Assembly: GCA_007571135.1 (NCBI GenBank) | Contig: RKRY01000127.1 | Coordinates: 1-33,830, forward strand | DNA length: 33,830 nucleotides | Source of the DNA: Candidatus Nitrosopumilus sp. | GTDB taxonomy: Archaea; Thermoproteota; Nitrososphaeria; Nitrososphaerales; Nitrosopumilaceae | Reading direction: 5' to 3' | Part shown: piece by piece, positions 18,228 through 27,899 of the stretch | How the letters are laid out: the number at the start of each line of letters is the position of its first letter | Position numbering within the stretch: the first letter of the stretch is position 1 | The notes under the pieces: model-generated | Told to the model about the DNA's origin: nothing | Databases searched by the model: none | What the model saw: only the letters and a program-made list of their open reading frames with translations | Translations under genes and position numbers: made by a program

Positions 18228-19346
18228 TTGAGTCAGACAACAGAACAAATTCAAAAAAGCGATATCGGGGATATTTTAGAAAATTCCTTAAATGGACAAA
18301 GGCCTGATCCAGAAGGCTGCATGAGACTTTTAGAATCTGATGATGTGCATTTAATGGGACTGGTTTCGGGTCATCTGACTAGAAGGCGATTTGGGAAAAA
18401 GGCTTCCTTTGTAAATAACATAATTTTGAATTATACCAATGTCTGTATTACTGATTGCAAGTTTTGTGCATTTTACCGTTCTCCTGGAGATGACGATTCA
18501 TACACTTTGACGCTTGATCAAATAGAGGCAAGAGTAAAGACTTCTTGGGACATGTTCAATATTCGGCAGGTTTTGATTCAAGGTGGACACAATCCAAATT
18601 TGAAAGTTGAATATTATGAAGATGCTTTTAGAATGATTCGTGAAAAATTCCCAAAGGTCGGAGTACATGGATTGTCAACTTCTGAAATTGACATGATTGC
18701 AAGAGTTGAAAAATCATCTACCAAAGAAATTCTTTTTAGGTTAAAAGAGGCCGGTTTGCAATCCGTGCCTGGCGCAGGAGCTGAAATCTTGGTTGATTCC
18801 GTTAAGGATGTGATCAGTCCAAAGAAAATCTCAAGTTCTGACTGGATTAGAATCATGGATGAAGCGCATTCACTTGGTCTTCCGGCATCAGCTACAATGA
18901 TGTATGGGCATGTAGAAAACAAGCAGGATATCGTCGATCACTTTTTCAAAATTGTCAAACTACAAGAAAAGACGAGGGGATTCATGGCGTTTATACCTTG
19001 GAATTTTGAACCAAACAATACTTTGATGAATGAAGAAGGCCTTGTTGGATATGGAACCGGCGGAACGCAACTCTTGAAGATGATTGCAATTTCCAGACTG
19101 GTGTTTGACGGGTTGATACCACACATTCAATCTTCGTGGCTTACAAATGGGGTTGGAATGGCACAACTAGCACTCCAATACGGTGCTGATGACTTTGGCG
19201 GTACCCTGATTGGTGAAGAGGTGGTTTCCTGTACCGGTGCCCGCTCGACTGAACTTACCGACAAAATCATTACGGATGCAATTCATCAAATTGGTTATCA
19301 GGTAGAAGAGAGAGATAATTTCTACAATCCTATTTTAGTATCATAA
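18228..19346 (+). CDS. mqnC: Radical SAM protein of the MqnC/CofH family, likely cyclic dehypoxanthinyl futalosine synthase
   Basis: NYTNVCITDCKFCAFYR radical SAM cluster motif, LIQGGHNPNLKVEYYEDAFRMIREKFP, PGAGAEIL, ATMMYGHVE, GADDFGGTLIGEEVV. TTG start. Confidence 0.78.
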   Translation: MSQTTEQIQKSDIGDILENSLNGQRPDPEGCMRLLESDDVHLMGLVSGHLTRRRFGKKASFVNNIILNYTNVCITDCKFCAFYRSPGDDDSYTLTLDQIEARVKTSWDMFNIRQVLIQGGHNPNLKVEYYEDAFRMIREKFPKVGVHGLSTSEIDMIARVEKSSTKEILFRLKEAGLQSVPGAGAEILVDSVKDVISPKKISSSDWIRIMDEAHSLGLPASATMMYGHVENKQDIVDHFFKIVKLQEKTRGFMAFIPWNFEPNNTLMNEEGLVGYGTGGTQLLKMIAISRLVFDGLIPHIQSSWLTNGVGMAQLALQYGADDFGGTLIGEEVVSCTGARSTELTDKIITDAIHQIGYQVEERDNFYNPILVS

Positions 19347-20783
19347 TCCATATTCGGACCATCTGGAATCTACGAGATTTTTTGTTTCATCATCAACCTT
19401 TACTTGTTGTTGAATCTCTCGCGTGTATCCCTCTTCCTTTGTCTTCTGGGTTGCATCAATTCCCATTTTCGAACCCAGGTTGACAAGAGGCGATGCTGGA
19501 TCTAACGTGTCAGTTGGCACATTGTTGATAATTGTAGTATCTCTTGCAGCATCAGTTCTAGTGGTAATTGCCCACAAGACATCATTTATGTCATGGACAT
19601 CAATGTCTTGGTCTACTACGACAAATATCTTAGTTAGAGACAACTGGCCCATTCCCCATAGTCCCATCATGACTTTTTTTGCTTGTCCTGGATACCTTTT
19701 TTTAATTGAGATGATCGCAAAACCTTGGAACCAGCCTGCAGCCGGCAAGCTAAAGTCAACTACTTCTGGATGGAACATTCTAATTAATGGTAAAAATGAA
19801 CGTTCGATAACTTTGCCAATATACGCATCCTCGAGGATAGGTTTTCCTACAACTGTTGTAACATAAACAGGATTCTTCCTTCTCATAATCCCGGTTAATG
19901 TAAAAGTTGGGTATGGTTCGACTGGTGTGTAATATCCCGTATGATCTCCAAACGGTCCTTCGTCTCTAATGTCTACAGGATCGACGTATCCTTCTAAAAC
20001 GATCTCTGCATTTGCCGGTACATCCAAATCAACGGTTTTGCATTTTACTGTCTTGATTCCTTCTTTTCTTGTAATTCCTGAAAACAAGTATTTGTCCAGT
20101 CCTTCAGGAACCGGTGCGACTGATGAAAATATTGTTGACGGTTCTGAACCAATAATTACCGCAGTCGGGATTTTCTCTCCTTTGTCTTTTGAAATTTCTC
20201 CATGATGGGCTCCTCGCTTGTGTCTTTGCCAGTGCATTAGTGCATGAGTCTTGTCTACAATTTGCATTCTGTAAACACCCAAATTTCTAACACCTGTCTC
20301 AGGATGTTTTGTTGCAACCAACCCCAGGGTGATAAATCGTCCTGCGTCATCAGGCCATGATTTTAGAATTGGCAAATCTTCAAATGATGCATCAGTTGAG
20401 GTAATTTCTGTCACAGGTCCTGAGGCTTCTGGTTTTGGAAACGATGAAGTCATCTTTGACAACTCTGGAAGTTTTTTTATTTTTCCAAGTAATCCTGATG
20501 GGATATCCATCCTTGTCATATCTACAATTCTCTGACCAATCTCTGTAAAATCAGTCATCTCCAAACCAATCTCCAACCTTCTCATTGAGCCAAACGCATT
20601 GCCCAAAACTGGCATATCGTACCCTTTGACATTTTCAAATAGAATTGCGGGACCGTCTGAATATGCCCCTCTTCTCATAATCTCGGCAATCTCTAGATTT
20701 GGGTCAACATCAGTCTTCACTCGTTTTAATTCCCCCTGTCTTTCTAATTCTGTGATAAACTCTTGAATGCTTTCAATTGGCAA
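19341..20783 (-). CDS. UbiD family decarboxylase (possibly menaquinone-pathway MqnL-like)
   Basis: UbiD-type GPFGDHTGYYTPVEPYPTFTLTGIMRRKNPVY and related blocks; 3' end overlaps the mqnC-like gene by 6 nt. Confidence 0.85.
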   Translation of the reverse strand: MPIESIQEFITELERQGELKRVKTDVDPNLEIAEIMRRGAYSDGPAILFENVKGYDMPVLGNAFGSMRRLEIGLEMTDFTEIGQRIVDMTRMDIPSGLLGKIKKLPELSKMTSSFPKPEASGPVTEITSTDASFEDLPILKSWPDDAGRFITLGLVATKHPETGVRNLGVYRMQIVDKTHALMHWQRHKRGAHHGEISKDKGEKIPTAVIIGSEPSTIFSSVAPVPEGLDKYLFSGITRKEGIKTVKCKTVDLDVPANAEIVLEGYVDPVDIRDEGPFGDHTGYYTPVEPYPTFTLTGIMRRKNPVYVTTVVGKPILEDAYIGKVIERSFLPLIRMFHPEVVDFSLPAAGWFQGFAIISIKKRYPGQAKKVMMGLWGMGQLSLTKIFVVVDQDIDVHDINDVLWAITTRTDAARDTTIINNVPTDTLDPASPLVNLGSKMGIDATQKTKEEGYTREIQQQVKVDDETKNLVDSRWSEYGL

Positions 20784-20832
20784 TGTATGCCTAAAGGTTA
20801 GTTCAAGTTAAAATGTTACTAACTAGCCTTTG

Positions 20833-21219
20833 CTACAATGGCGGCAATTCTGTTTTTTTATCATAACCGCCAGAACCGAATTTACAGTAAAAGCATAATT
20901 CAGATTCCCTGTATTTTAGCTGCTCTACTTGAATTGCTCCAAGTTTGAGTGCGATTTTTGTTAGTAGTTTGTATTTTAGCGGCATTGCAGGGATCACTTC
21001 TTCCATATACACCCTGTAATGATCAGGACAGAACTTGAGTGTGACTTTGGATGGTTCCTTGCCTTTTTCGTTTACCTGTTTGGTGAAATTGATCTGTTCT
21101 CTGATGTATTCGTGCTTCGGGCACGGACAGTCTTTACCTCCAGGATGTTTGTATGCAGGAGTGTTCCTCCAATCAAAATCTGGAAATTCCTTCTCAAAAT
21201 CATCCATGGTATTTATCAA
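20833..21219 (-). CDS. Hypothetical protein with paired Cys motifs
   Basis: ORF with CPCPKH, CPDH and CFYC motifs suggesting metal binding. Confidence 0.55.
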   Translation of the reverse strand: MINTMDDFEKEFPDFDWRNTPAYKHPGGKDCPCPKHEYIREQINFTKQVNEKGKEPSKVTLKFCPDHYRVYMEEVIPAMPLKYKLLTKIALKLGAIQVEQLKYRESELCFYCKFGSGGYDKKTELPPL

Positions 21220-21305
21220 TACATTTGTGCATATAAAACTTGATCAGGTTTTGTTAGCGGTAATCAACCCAAATGTACATAAACCCCACATAATCCATAC
21301 AGAAT

Positions 21306-22070
21306 ATGGCAGTGACTAAAAAGCAGACCAAAAAAGATCTTGAAGCAAAAATTTCAGAATTAGAAGAAAAACTATCAAAATTATCTGCACAACTTTCAAA
21401 GCCGGCAGAGGTCCCAAAGCCAAAGGAGTCCCCAAAGCCGGCAGAGACCAAACCCGCCGAACCAACCAAACAGAAGGGGACTCTTCCCAAGGGGATGGAA
21501 CAGCCGGCAGAGACCAAACCCGCCGAACCAACCAAACAGAAGGGGACTCTTCCCAAGGGGATGGAACAGCCGGCAGAGGTCCCAAAGCCGGCAGAGACCA
21601 AACCCGCCGAACCAACCAAACAGAAGGGGACTCTTCCCAAGGGGATGGAACAGCCGGCAGAGGTCCCAAAGCCGGCAGAGACAGACGCGCAACCTCCGCC
21701 AACGATTCAGGCAGCATTAGAGGATGCTTACTATGATGCTCCGGAAACAAGTTTCCATGATTATAGAGCAAAAGTAACAGGTTACTCTCCAGCTCCAAAC
21801 AGATACTTTGTTAGAAGGACCGCCCCAGTGGGGAAAATCCCAACAACAAACTGGAATGAACAAAAAGTCAAAGTCACGGGTTACACACAACCATCACACC
21901 AATACTTTGCAACAAGACCAAGACTTGCATACCATCCACCAGACAAAATGTTTGGGGGTTTCAGTGGTGGCACCATGATCGTCGATGGTGTTAATGCACA
22001 GGTGCAAACACAACAAGCATACACTCTGGAACCGCCAAAACCAAAAGGTACGCTTCCAAAAGGGTTCTAA
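21306..22070 (+). CDS. Repeat protein: coiled-coil-like N-terminus, Pro/Lys-rich tandem repeats, C-terminal KVTGY repeats
   Basis: KKDLEAKISELEEKLSKLSAQL; PAETKPAEPTKQKGTLPKGMEQ three times; AKVTGYSPAPNRYFVRR and VKVTGYTQPSHQYFATR. Confidence 0.75.
   Translation: MAVTKKQTKKDLEAKISELEEKLSKLSAQLSKPAEVPKPKESPKPAETKPAEPTKQKGTLPKGMEQPAETKPAEPTKQKGTLPKGMEQPAEVPKPAETKPAEPTKQKGTLPKGMEQPAEVPKPAETDAQPPPTIQAALEDAYYDAPETSFHDYRAKVTGYSPAPNRYFVRRTAPVGKIPTTNWNEQKVKVTGYTQPSHQYFATRPRLAYHPPDKMFGGFSGGTMIVDGVNAQVQTQQAYTLEPPKPKGTLPKGF
21401..21680. repeat. In-frame near-identical tandem repeats (66-nt and 18-nt modules)
   Basis: 66-nt unit at 21437, 21503 and 21587; 18-nt gccggcagaggtcccaaa at 21401, 21569 and 21653. 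Confidence 0.92.
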
Positions 22071-22137
22071 TCCAAAAGCATCTGTTATTTTCTCTTTTTA
22101 CCGTAATGTTCTTTTGTCATGTTGTTGCATCCTACCT

Positions 22138-22329
22138 GTGCCCCCAAAAATCAAGTGTCCCAATTGCCAACAAAATGAATGGCTTGTAAGTCCTGAGATA
22201 AACTATCTTCCTAGAGTCATGCAGATGGATGATGGGAAATATGCTGCAGATGTCGATAACGGCATTCATATTCGATTATGGAGATGTAACAACTGCATGT
22301 ATGTAATGCAATTCTGGGAACCTGATTAA
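22138..22329 (+). CDS. Small zinc-ribbon-like protein
   Basis: GTG start, PPKIKCPNCQQNEWLVSPEINYLPRVMQ...LWRCNNCMYVMQFWEPD with two CxxC pairs. Confidence 0.6.
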   Translation: MPPKIKCPNCQQNEWLVSPEINYLPRVMQMDDGKYAADVDNGIHIRLWRCNNCMYVMQFWEPD

Positions 22330-22422
22330 CAAAACGGGATCGTGTTTACTTTCAGAATTCTTGGAAATATTTACAGTTTATCATGTAATTTTTAAAAAAA
22401 TTCCTGTCTGTGCGTTGGTCAT

Positions 22423-22700
22423 CTCACCCTTCTGCGTCTGGCGTATGATCCACGCACCTTGTCTGTATTCAGCTTCATGTGTGTACCGTCCACGCAGACA
22501 TATTTGTGCAGTCTTCTCTTCCAGGCCCACACACTAGCATGTTGCATAACCTGCCTAAATTAGGATAATCTTGGACAAAGATGGCTTTGAAAAGCAAGTT
22601 GTGCAACATACTGCCACACACCAGTGTTTCTGGTGCTCATATCGATGCGCAGTCGGCCCAGCCCTCTGGACAGGGGGTGAACGACTTTTTGTACAACAGA
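22423..22700 (-). pseudogene. Transposase relic (DDE-type fragment)
   Basis: Reverse reading MQHASVWAWKRRLHKYVCVDGTHMKLNTDKVRGSYARRRRVR* resembles the SVWxW...VDxTxxKxN block of IS6/ISNCY-type transposases; not a full gene. Confidence 0.35.
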
Positions 22701-22751
22701 CAAACTATTGGACATCCAAATACATAAATTCCTTGATGTGGTGTTTATTTC

Positions 22752-22934
22752 ATGGCAACTCACGGTTCGCTTACTAAGGCAGGCAAGGTACGAGGACAAA
22801 CCCCTAAAGTTGAAGGAAGAAAAATTACAGGTACAAACTCTAGTCTTAGAAATAAGAGTAATTTCAAAAAGAGGTTTGTCTTAGGTAGGATTCCGGGTCA
22901 GAATAAGCCGGGCCAAAAACGGAGAAGACGTTAA
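22752..22934 (+). CDS. 30S ribosomal protein eS30
   Basis: MATHGSLTKAGKVRGQTPKVEGRKITGTNSSLRNKSNFKKRFVLGRIPGQNKPGQKRRRR: HGSLxxAGKVRGQTPKV. Confidence 0.88.
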   Translation: MATHGSLTKAGKVRGQTPKVEGRKITGTNSSLRNKSNFKKRFVLGRIPGQNKPGQKRRRR

Positions 22935-23094
22935 TCAAATTTTCAAGTAATTTTATCAAATAACTATCAATCATCAGAACACATGCGTTGTACCCAGACA
23001 GTCGTGCATCAGGAATCTCTCCCCATACTGAACATCAAGTAACTCTCAGAGCACCTGCCATCATAAACAGTCCATCAGCAAGCAGGGTATTTTC

Positions 23095-23225
23095 GTAATC
23101 GGTTAAGCCACATGAAAGAATTTGTAAAAAATGGAAGCTCATGGCTTGTATATTGTATATTTTGTAATAACTTGATAAATCTTGTATAATTAGTTGAAAT
23201 TGTCCAAACTGACTTGACCGATTAC
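23095..23225. mobile_element. MITE-like element family 1, copy 2 (131 bp, inverted relative to copy 1), flanked by 8-bp target duplication
   Basis: gtaatcggttaagcca...tgacttgaccgattac, flanks gtattttc at 23087-23094 and 23226-23233; interior matches the reverse complement of 449-579. Confidence 0.9.
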
Positions 23226-23321
23226 GTATTTTCAGTACCGTCTGAGTGACTTCTGTCCTTCCCTGTCACATATGGTTACAATACACAATCCATATGCGCG
23301 TTGAAAATAGCATATCCACGG

Positions 23322-24323
23322 TCACGTGTTTGGTTTCTCAGGCATTAGTCCTTTTGGTCTAAACATCAATACAACTAGCATGATGCCACCCAGTAGCAGG
23401 TAGTCAAGCCATATGATATCAAACGGTATCAGACCATCTAGACCATCATTAAAGTAAATCACAAGTTTTCTTATCGCAACAAAGATTATTGTTCCCACCA
23501 AGACGCCCTTGTTGTTTGCAAGTCCTCCAACAAGTATCATGACGAAGGGCAAAAACGTCCAGTTAAGCCTGTTGTATCCAAATGCAACAACCCCCTCGAC
23601 ATATGACGCATAAAGTAGACCGCCCAGTGCGGCTATCATGCCTGCTACCATAAGCACTTTCATCTTAATTTTTGTAGTATCTCGCCCCAGTGCCTGAACT
23701 GCAGTCTCGTCATCGCGCATTGCTCGTAGCAGACGGCCTACAGGTGAGCCTGTAAACTTTGATACAGCAAAATACACCATACCTGCAAAGCCCAACAACA
23801 ATACACTAAACATTAAGAACCTGTACTCCTCAGGAACGAATGATAGCAAATCAGGTACACGTACGCCAAGCGTTCCACCAACCAGTTCCTCTTGATTTAT
23901 GCCGACTATCCGTATCATCTCGCCAAATGCCAAGAGGACTATTGCCAGATAGTCCCCACGCAGTCTTATTGCCGGGTATGATGATAAAAGACCAAGCAGC
24001 ATTCCGACTGCCATGGCAACAGATATGGTTATACCAAATACCAGAAAACCCAGTTCCGGATGCACTGCAAGGCGTTCATTTATCAGCTGGGTCATCTCCA
24101 GGTTGTCATGTATGCTGTGCTGTGTCATGCCAAACATCACGCCGTACAGACCAATTGGCAGCATTCCCATAACAAAGGCCCCCGCACCCACTGCCAACAC
24201 CTTCCCAAAGTTAGGAATCCCAGCAAAGCCAAACTCCAAGTTCAGGCTAAGGTTAATGATAAGATAGATGGAAAATATTGCTACAAGGTCCGCTAGAAAT
24301 ATTATCCATGGCTCTAACATCAT
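23322..24323 (-). CDS. livM: Branched-chain amino acid-type ABC transporter permease (LivM family)
   Basis: GLLSSYPAIRLRGDYLAIVLLAFGEMIRIV, GRLLRAMRDDETAVQALGRDTTKIK, GLLYASYVEGVV. Confidence 0.85.
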   Translation of the reverse strand: MMLEPWIIFLADLVAIFSIYLIINLSLNLEFGFAGIPNFGKVLAVGAGAFVMGMLPIGLYGVMFGMTQHSIHDNLEMTQLINERLAVHPELGFLVFGITISVAMAVGMLLGLLSSYPAIRLRGDYLAIVLLAFGEMIRIVGINQEELVGGTLGVRVPDLLSFVPEEYRFLMFSVLLLGFAGMVYFAVSKFTGSPVGRLLRAMRDDETAVQALGRDTTKIKMKVLMVAGMIAALGGLLYASYVEGVVAFGYNRLNWTFLPFVMILVGGLANNKGVLVGTIIFVAIRKLVIYFNDGLDGLIPFDIIWLDYLLLGGIMLVVLMFRPKGLMPEKPNT

Positions 24324-25225
24324 ATCCTCTCCTGTACTTTCTTGATAATCTCAGACAAACCTCGTGGCCACAGCAGCAGCGTGGTTATGATGAACAAGAA
24401 TGGAATTATAGGTCTGTAAGATACTATCCAATAACCAAAGTTCCTAGCAAGCAGATCAGTTACAAGTATCTCACTAAAGCCAATTACCAACCCGCCAACG
24501 ATACTGCCATAAATGGATGTAAAGCCGCCCACGATGCTTCCTGCAAATACGCTTGGCAGTAGCAGTACTGAAAGTCCGGGATCTCCCTGAAACCACACAG
24601 CCAAGAAGACACCTGCAGTTCCGCCAAGGCCGCCGCTCAAAAACCACGAGACGCAAAAAACTCTCTGCGTGTTAATGCAGTAGATTTGGGCAAGTGATGT
24701 ATTCTCAATTGAGCAGCGCATCTTTATGCCAAACTTTGTCTTGTACAGCATATAGTACAATCCCAGTACCAGGCATGCAGTAGCTGCAAGGGACAAGATA
24801 AGTATTGCAGGCATGTCAAAGATCAGTATATCATGGCTTCTCAGGGTAAAGTCTCGCGATATTACTTGGAACTCGCTTGTAATTGTATCAGCTAGTATGT
24901 TTAGTATTCCAATCATAAAGATGTCAAATGAGAGTGTTGCGACAATTAGGGGCAAAAATGACTTTGTCCTCTTTTGCAGTATGCGCAATACAAAATAATA
25001 CAAAAACAGGCTTGTGGCACCTGACACTACAAATGCCATAGGTATCGCAAGGTACGGGTTTGCATCAAATATCTTTGTGACAATTAGGGCCATGTACATG
25101 CCAAGTATCGCAAATGAAGTATGCGCAAAGTTTGGGACGTTTGTAATCTTGTATGTCAGTGTCAGACCCACACATAAAATCGACAGTATCGTGGCATATA
25201 TTGCCGCATCAACTAGTATTATCAT
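24320..25225 (-). CDS. livH: Branched-chain amino acid-type ABC transporter permease (LivH family)
   Basis: VGLTLTYKITNVPNFAHTSFAILGMYMAL; GGFTSIYGSIVGGLVIGFSEIL. Start chosen at MIILVDAAIYATI. Confidence 0.85.
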   Translation of the reverse strand: MIILVDAAIYATILSILCVGLTLTYKITNVPNFAHTSFAILGMYMALIVTKIFDANPYLAIPMAFVVSGATSLFLYYFVLRILQKRTKSFLPLIVATLSFDIFMIGILNILADTITSEFQVISRDFTLRSHDILIFDMPAILILSLAATACLVLGLYYMLYKTKFGIKMRCSIENTSLAQIYCINTQRVFCVSWFLSGGLGGTAGVFLAVWFQGDPGLSVLLLPSVFAGSIVGGFTSIYGSIVGGLVIGFSEILVTDLLARNFGYWIVSYRPIIPFLFIITTLLLWPRGLSEIIKKVQERI

Positions 25226-25916
25226 CTGCAAGCCCCAAAAATTTAGAATCAAAGTCCTTGTCTGCCAGTAGCACATCTGGCTTGCCTGAAAACATCTTCT
25301 TGCCGCCTGCAAACAGATAGCACCGATCACCGATTGCAAGTGCGTCTTTGACGTTTTGCTCAACTAGGACTATGCAGTTGTGTAGTGCCGTCTGTATCTC
25401 CTTTATCTTCTCCAGCACCATATTAGATGCGGCAGGTGAGAGGCTGGCAGTTGGTTCATCAAAAAGTATGATGTTAGGTTTTTTTGATATGCACATTGCC
25501 ATTGCCAGCAGTTGGCGCTGTCCGCCGCTGAGATCCTTTGCCTTTTGATGTAGCCTGTCTTGCAGCATGGGAAAGAACTCAAAGATATGGTTCCAGTCAG
25601 GCTTGTCTGGCATACTTGCAACAAGCAGATTGTCTCTGATGGTAATATCTCCAAAGACATTGTTTGTCTGTGGCATGTAAGATACCATGGACATTATCTT
25701 GTAGGTAGGAAGTCCTGTGATGCGCTTATCATACAAGGATATCTCACCAGAGTAAACATCTGCAAGTCCACATATCGCTTTTAGTAATGTGCTTTTGCCT
25801 GATCCGTTAGATCCCACTATCACAGTAATTTGCTGCCCTGCTTCAAAAGAGACATCATACAGTATCTGATGCTTGCCATAACCGCAACAAAGGGAGTCTA
25901 TTGATATTGGCATCAT
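25209..25916 (-). CDS. livF: ABC transporter ATP-binding protein (LivF family)
   Basis: Walker A GSNGSGKSTLLKAI, LSGGQRQLLAMAMCISKKPNIILFDEPTASLSPAA. Confidence 0.88.
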   Translation of the reverse strand: MMPISIDSLCCGYGKHQILYDVSFEAGQQITVIVGSNGSGKSTLLKAICGLADVYSGEISLYDKRITGLPTYKIMSMVSYMPQTNNVFGDITIRDNLLVASMPDKPDWNHIFEFFPMLQDRLHQKAKDLSGGQRQLLAMAMCISKKPNIILFDEPTASLSPAASNMVLEKIKEIQTALHNCIVLVEQNVKDALAIGDRCYLFAGGKKMFSGKPDVLLADKDFDSKFLGLADDNTS

Positions 25917-26662
25917 CTCAGATACGACTCTATTACTTTCTTGTTGTGCAGTATCTTATCAGGCGTGTCACTTGCAAGTAGCTTGCCGCCATCTAGCACC
26001 ATGCAAAAATTTGCATACTGTAAGGCAATATCAAGCCTGTGCTCTATTATTAGAAAGGTCGTCTTTGTTGCATTACATATCTGTGTGATCTTTTTGAATA
26101 TCTTGTGTGCAAGAACCGGGTTGATACCAGCTATTGGCTCATCAAGCAAGACAAGCTTGCAATCAGACATTAGTACTTTTCCTAACTCAAGCAGTTTTAT
26201 CTGCCCCCCGCTAAGATCATAGGCCAGGTTGTCTTGCAGTTCTTTTAGGCCAAGCTCCTCTAGTATTGATAGTGCCTTCTCTTTGATGTTCTTTTCAGTT
26301 TGGTTCCATCTCTTTGGAAACAGCGCGTCGACAAATCCCTCACAGGTGCCGCTCTTTGCTACAAGGAGATTTTCAAGAACGGACAAGTTCTCAAAGAGCC
26401 GCGGTGTTTGAAATGTTCTGATGATGCCTTTGTGAAATATCTGGTGAGGGGGCTTGTTGGTTATTGGTTCTCGGCAAAACATAATGGCGCCTCCGCTAGT
26501 CCTTTGAAACCCCGATATGCAGTTAATCAGCGTTGTCTTGCCTGAGCCATTTGAACCCATAAGCAAGTTGATCTTATGCGGCCTTGGAGTTAAGGAGACG
26601 CTATCAACTGCCCTTATGCCGCCAAAAGTCTTTGTAAGATCATCTAATATTAAATCACTCAT
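25913..26662 (-). CDS. livG: ABC transporter ATP-binding protein (LivG family)
   Basis: MSDLILDDLTKTFGGIRAVDSVSL, Walker A GSNGSGKTTLINCISG, RTFQTPRLFENLSVLENLLVA, LSGGQIKLLELGKVL. Confidence 0.88.
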   Translation of the reverse strand: MSDLILDDLTKTFGGIRAVDSVSLTPRPHKINLLMGSNGSGKTTLINCISGFQRTSGGAIMFCREPITNKPPHQIFHKGIIRTFQTPRLFENLSVLENLLVAKSGTCEGFVDALFPKRWNQTEKNIKEKALSILEELGLKELQDNLAYDLSGGQIKLLELGKVLMSDCKLVLLDEPIAGINPVLAHKIFKKITQICNATKTTFLIIEHRLDIALQYANFCMVLDGGKLLASDTPDKILHNKKVIESYLR

Positions 26663-27899
26663 CATAAAAATCAAAGGCATTCTCACTTACGTGATAATAC
26701 CCATGCAGATACCAACCATCCTCGCCTATGCTCCACAAGGCATAGTTTGATATGGCCAAGTCTCCAGCATCATTAAATGTGATCTTCCCAATTGCGCCAT
26801 CATCATATGTTGCGGCAACATCAGGAAGGGCAGAAATAATTACCGCAGAATCAGTGGAACCTGTCTCCAGGACGGCATTGCCAATTAGCCATACTGCGTC
26901 ATATGCAGAGTATGCATACGCATTGGGAATGGAGCCTGTCTGCTCTATTAGAGCCTGATTAATGTGCTGGACAGTTGGGCTGTCCGGTGCTGAGAACTGG
27001 GTTGTAACAAGGCCTACATCAGTGGCAAATGCAGTTGCTATCTTGTCTGATGTAATGGCATCGTCATTTGAAGAGCCATCAGATCCATACCAGCTTACAT
27101 TACGCAGGTTGTCATAAGAGCCCACAAAATTAAAGAGGTGTACTACTTCTGAAAAACCAATTACCAGCACTGCAATCTCGTCGTTTGTATAGCCATCTTG
27201 GACATAGTTGCTTACGATACCGTCAAGCAACGATGCCTCCGAAGAAAAGACTGTAACTTCAGGGGAGTATCTGATGCCGGGGTCTACCGTTCCTCCCAGT
27301 GAGACAAAGGAGTCAAGAGTTGACTCGTAAAGACCGTCCCCCCAGACATCACCGCGATATATTGGCACTATTACCTTGATGCCATCATACACAAACAGTT
27401 CTGCTAGGACCTTGCCCTGTTTTGTGTCATCTGGGATTAGTCTGTAAATATTGTCGTCTATGGCAAGTTTTGGTGATGTGGATGATGGCGAGATTAGCAA
27501 CATTCCGTTAGAGTCGGCATAAGACTTTATGTTGTTTAGTTCAGCGCTTGTCTGTGTCCCAACAATTAAACTAATACCTTTGGAGTTTAGGGACTGGATC
27601 TTTTCGAGTGCGACTACCGGATCTGTCTGCGTATCTTCTACTATCAACTCCATGGAATAGTCAGAGTCAAGCGCAATTAGATGCTTGTTAAAGTCCTCTA
27701 CTGCTAGTTGTACTGCCAAGTTGCTGTCCGAACCATGACTTGCAAGATCCCCTGTGGCTGGAAGCAGTGCACCAATTGTTATTGCATTAGGGCTTGTATC
27801 CACAGACATTTCTGATGCGTCTTGTTGAGAATAAAATGCTAAAGATGATGCGATTATAACTATAATTATGCCTGCAATTATTGGATAAAATTTGTTCAA
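26655..27899 (-). CDS. livK: ABC transporter substrate-binding protein (LivK-like)
   Basis: N-terminal membrane segment, ITIGALLPATGDLASHGSDSNLAVQLAVEDFN; overlaps livG. Confidence 0.85.
   Translation of the reverse strand: MNKFYPIIAGIIIVIIASSLAFYSQQDASEMSVDTSPNAITIGALLPATGDLASHGSDSNLAVQLAVEDFNKHLIALDSDYSMELIVEDTQTDPVVALEKIQSLNSKGISLIVGTQTSAELNNIKSYADSNGMLLISPSSTSPKLAIDDNIYRLIPDDTKQGKVLAELFVYDGIKVIVPIYRGDVWGDGLYESTLDSFVSLGGTVDPGIRYSPEVTVFSSEASLLDGIVSNYVQDGYTNDEIAVLVIGFSEVVHLFNFVGSYDNLRNVSWYGSDGSSNDDAITSDKIATAFATDVGLVTTQFSAPDSPTVQHINQALIEQTGSIPNAYAYSAYDAVWLIGNAVLETGSTDSAVIISALPDVAATYDDGAIGKITFNDAGDLAISNYALWSIGEDGWYLHGYYHVSENAFDFYDE

Noticed and set aside
21401-21680. Tandem repeats considered as another repeat-spacer-repeat unit
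   Set aside because: Periods are 66 and 84 nt, in frame, contiguous, without a novel spacer; ordinary tandem expansion explains them.
21316-21798. Long open antisense frames (160 aa and others) opposite the repeat protein
   Set aside because: They are a by-product of the repetitive composition; the sense strand has a clear start and conserved modular protein.
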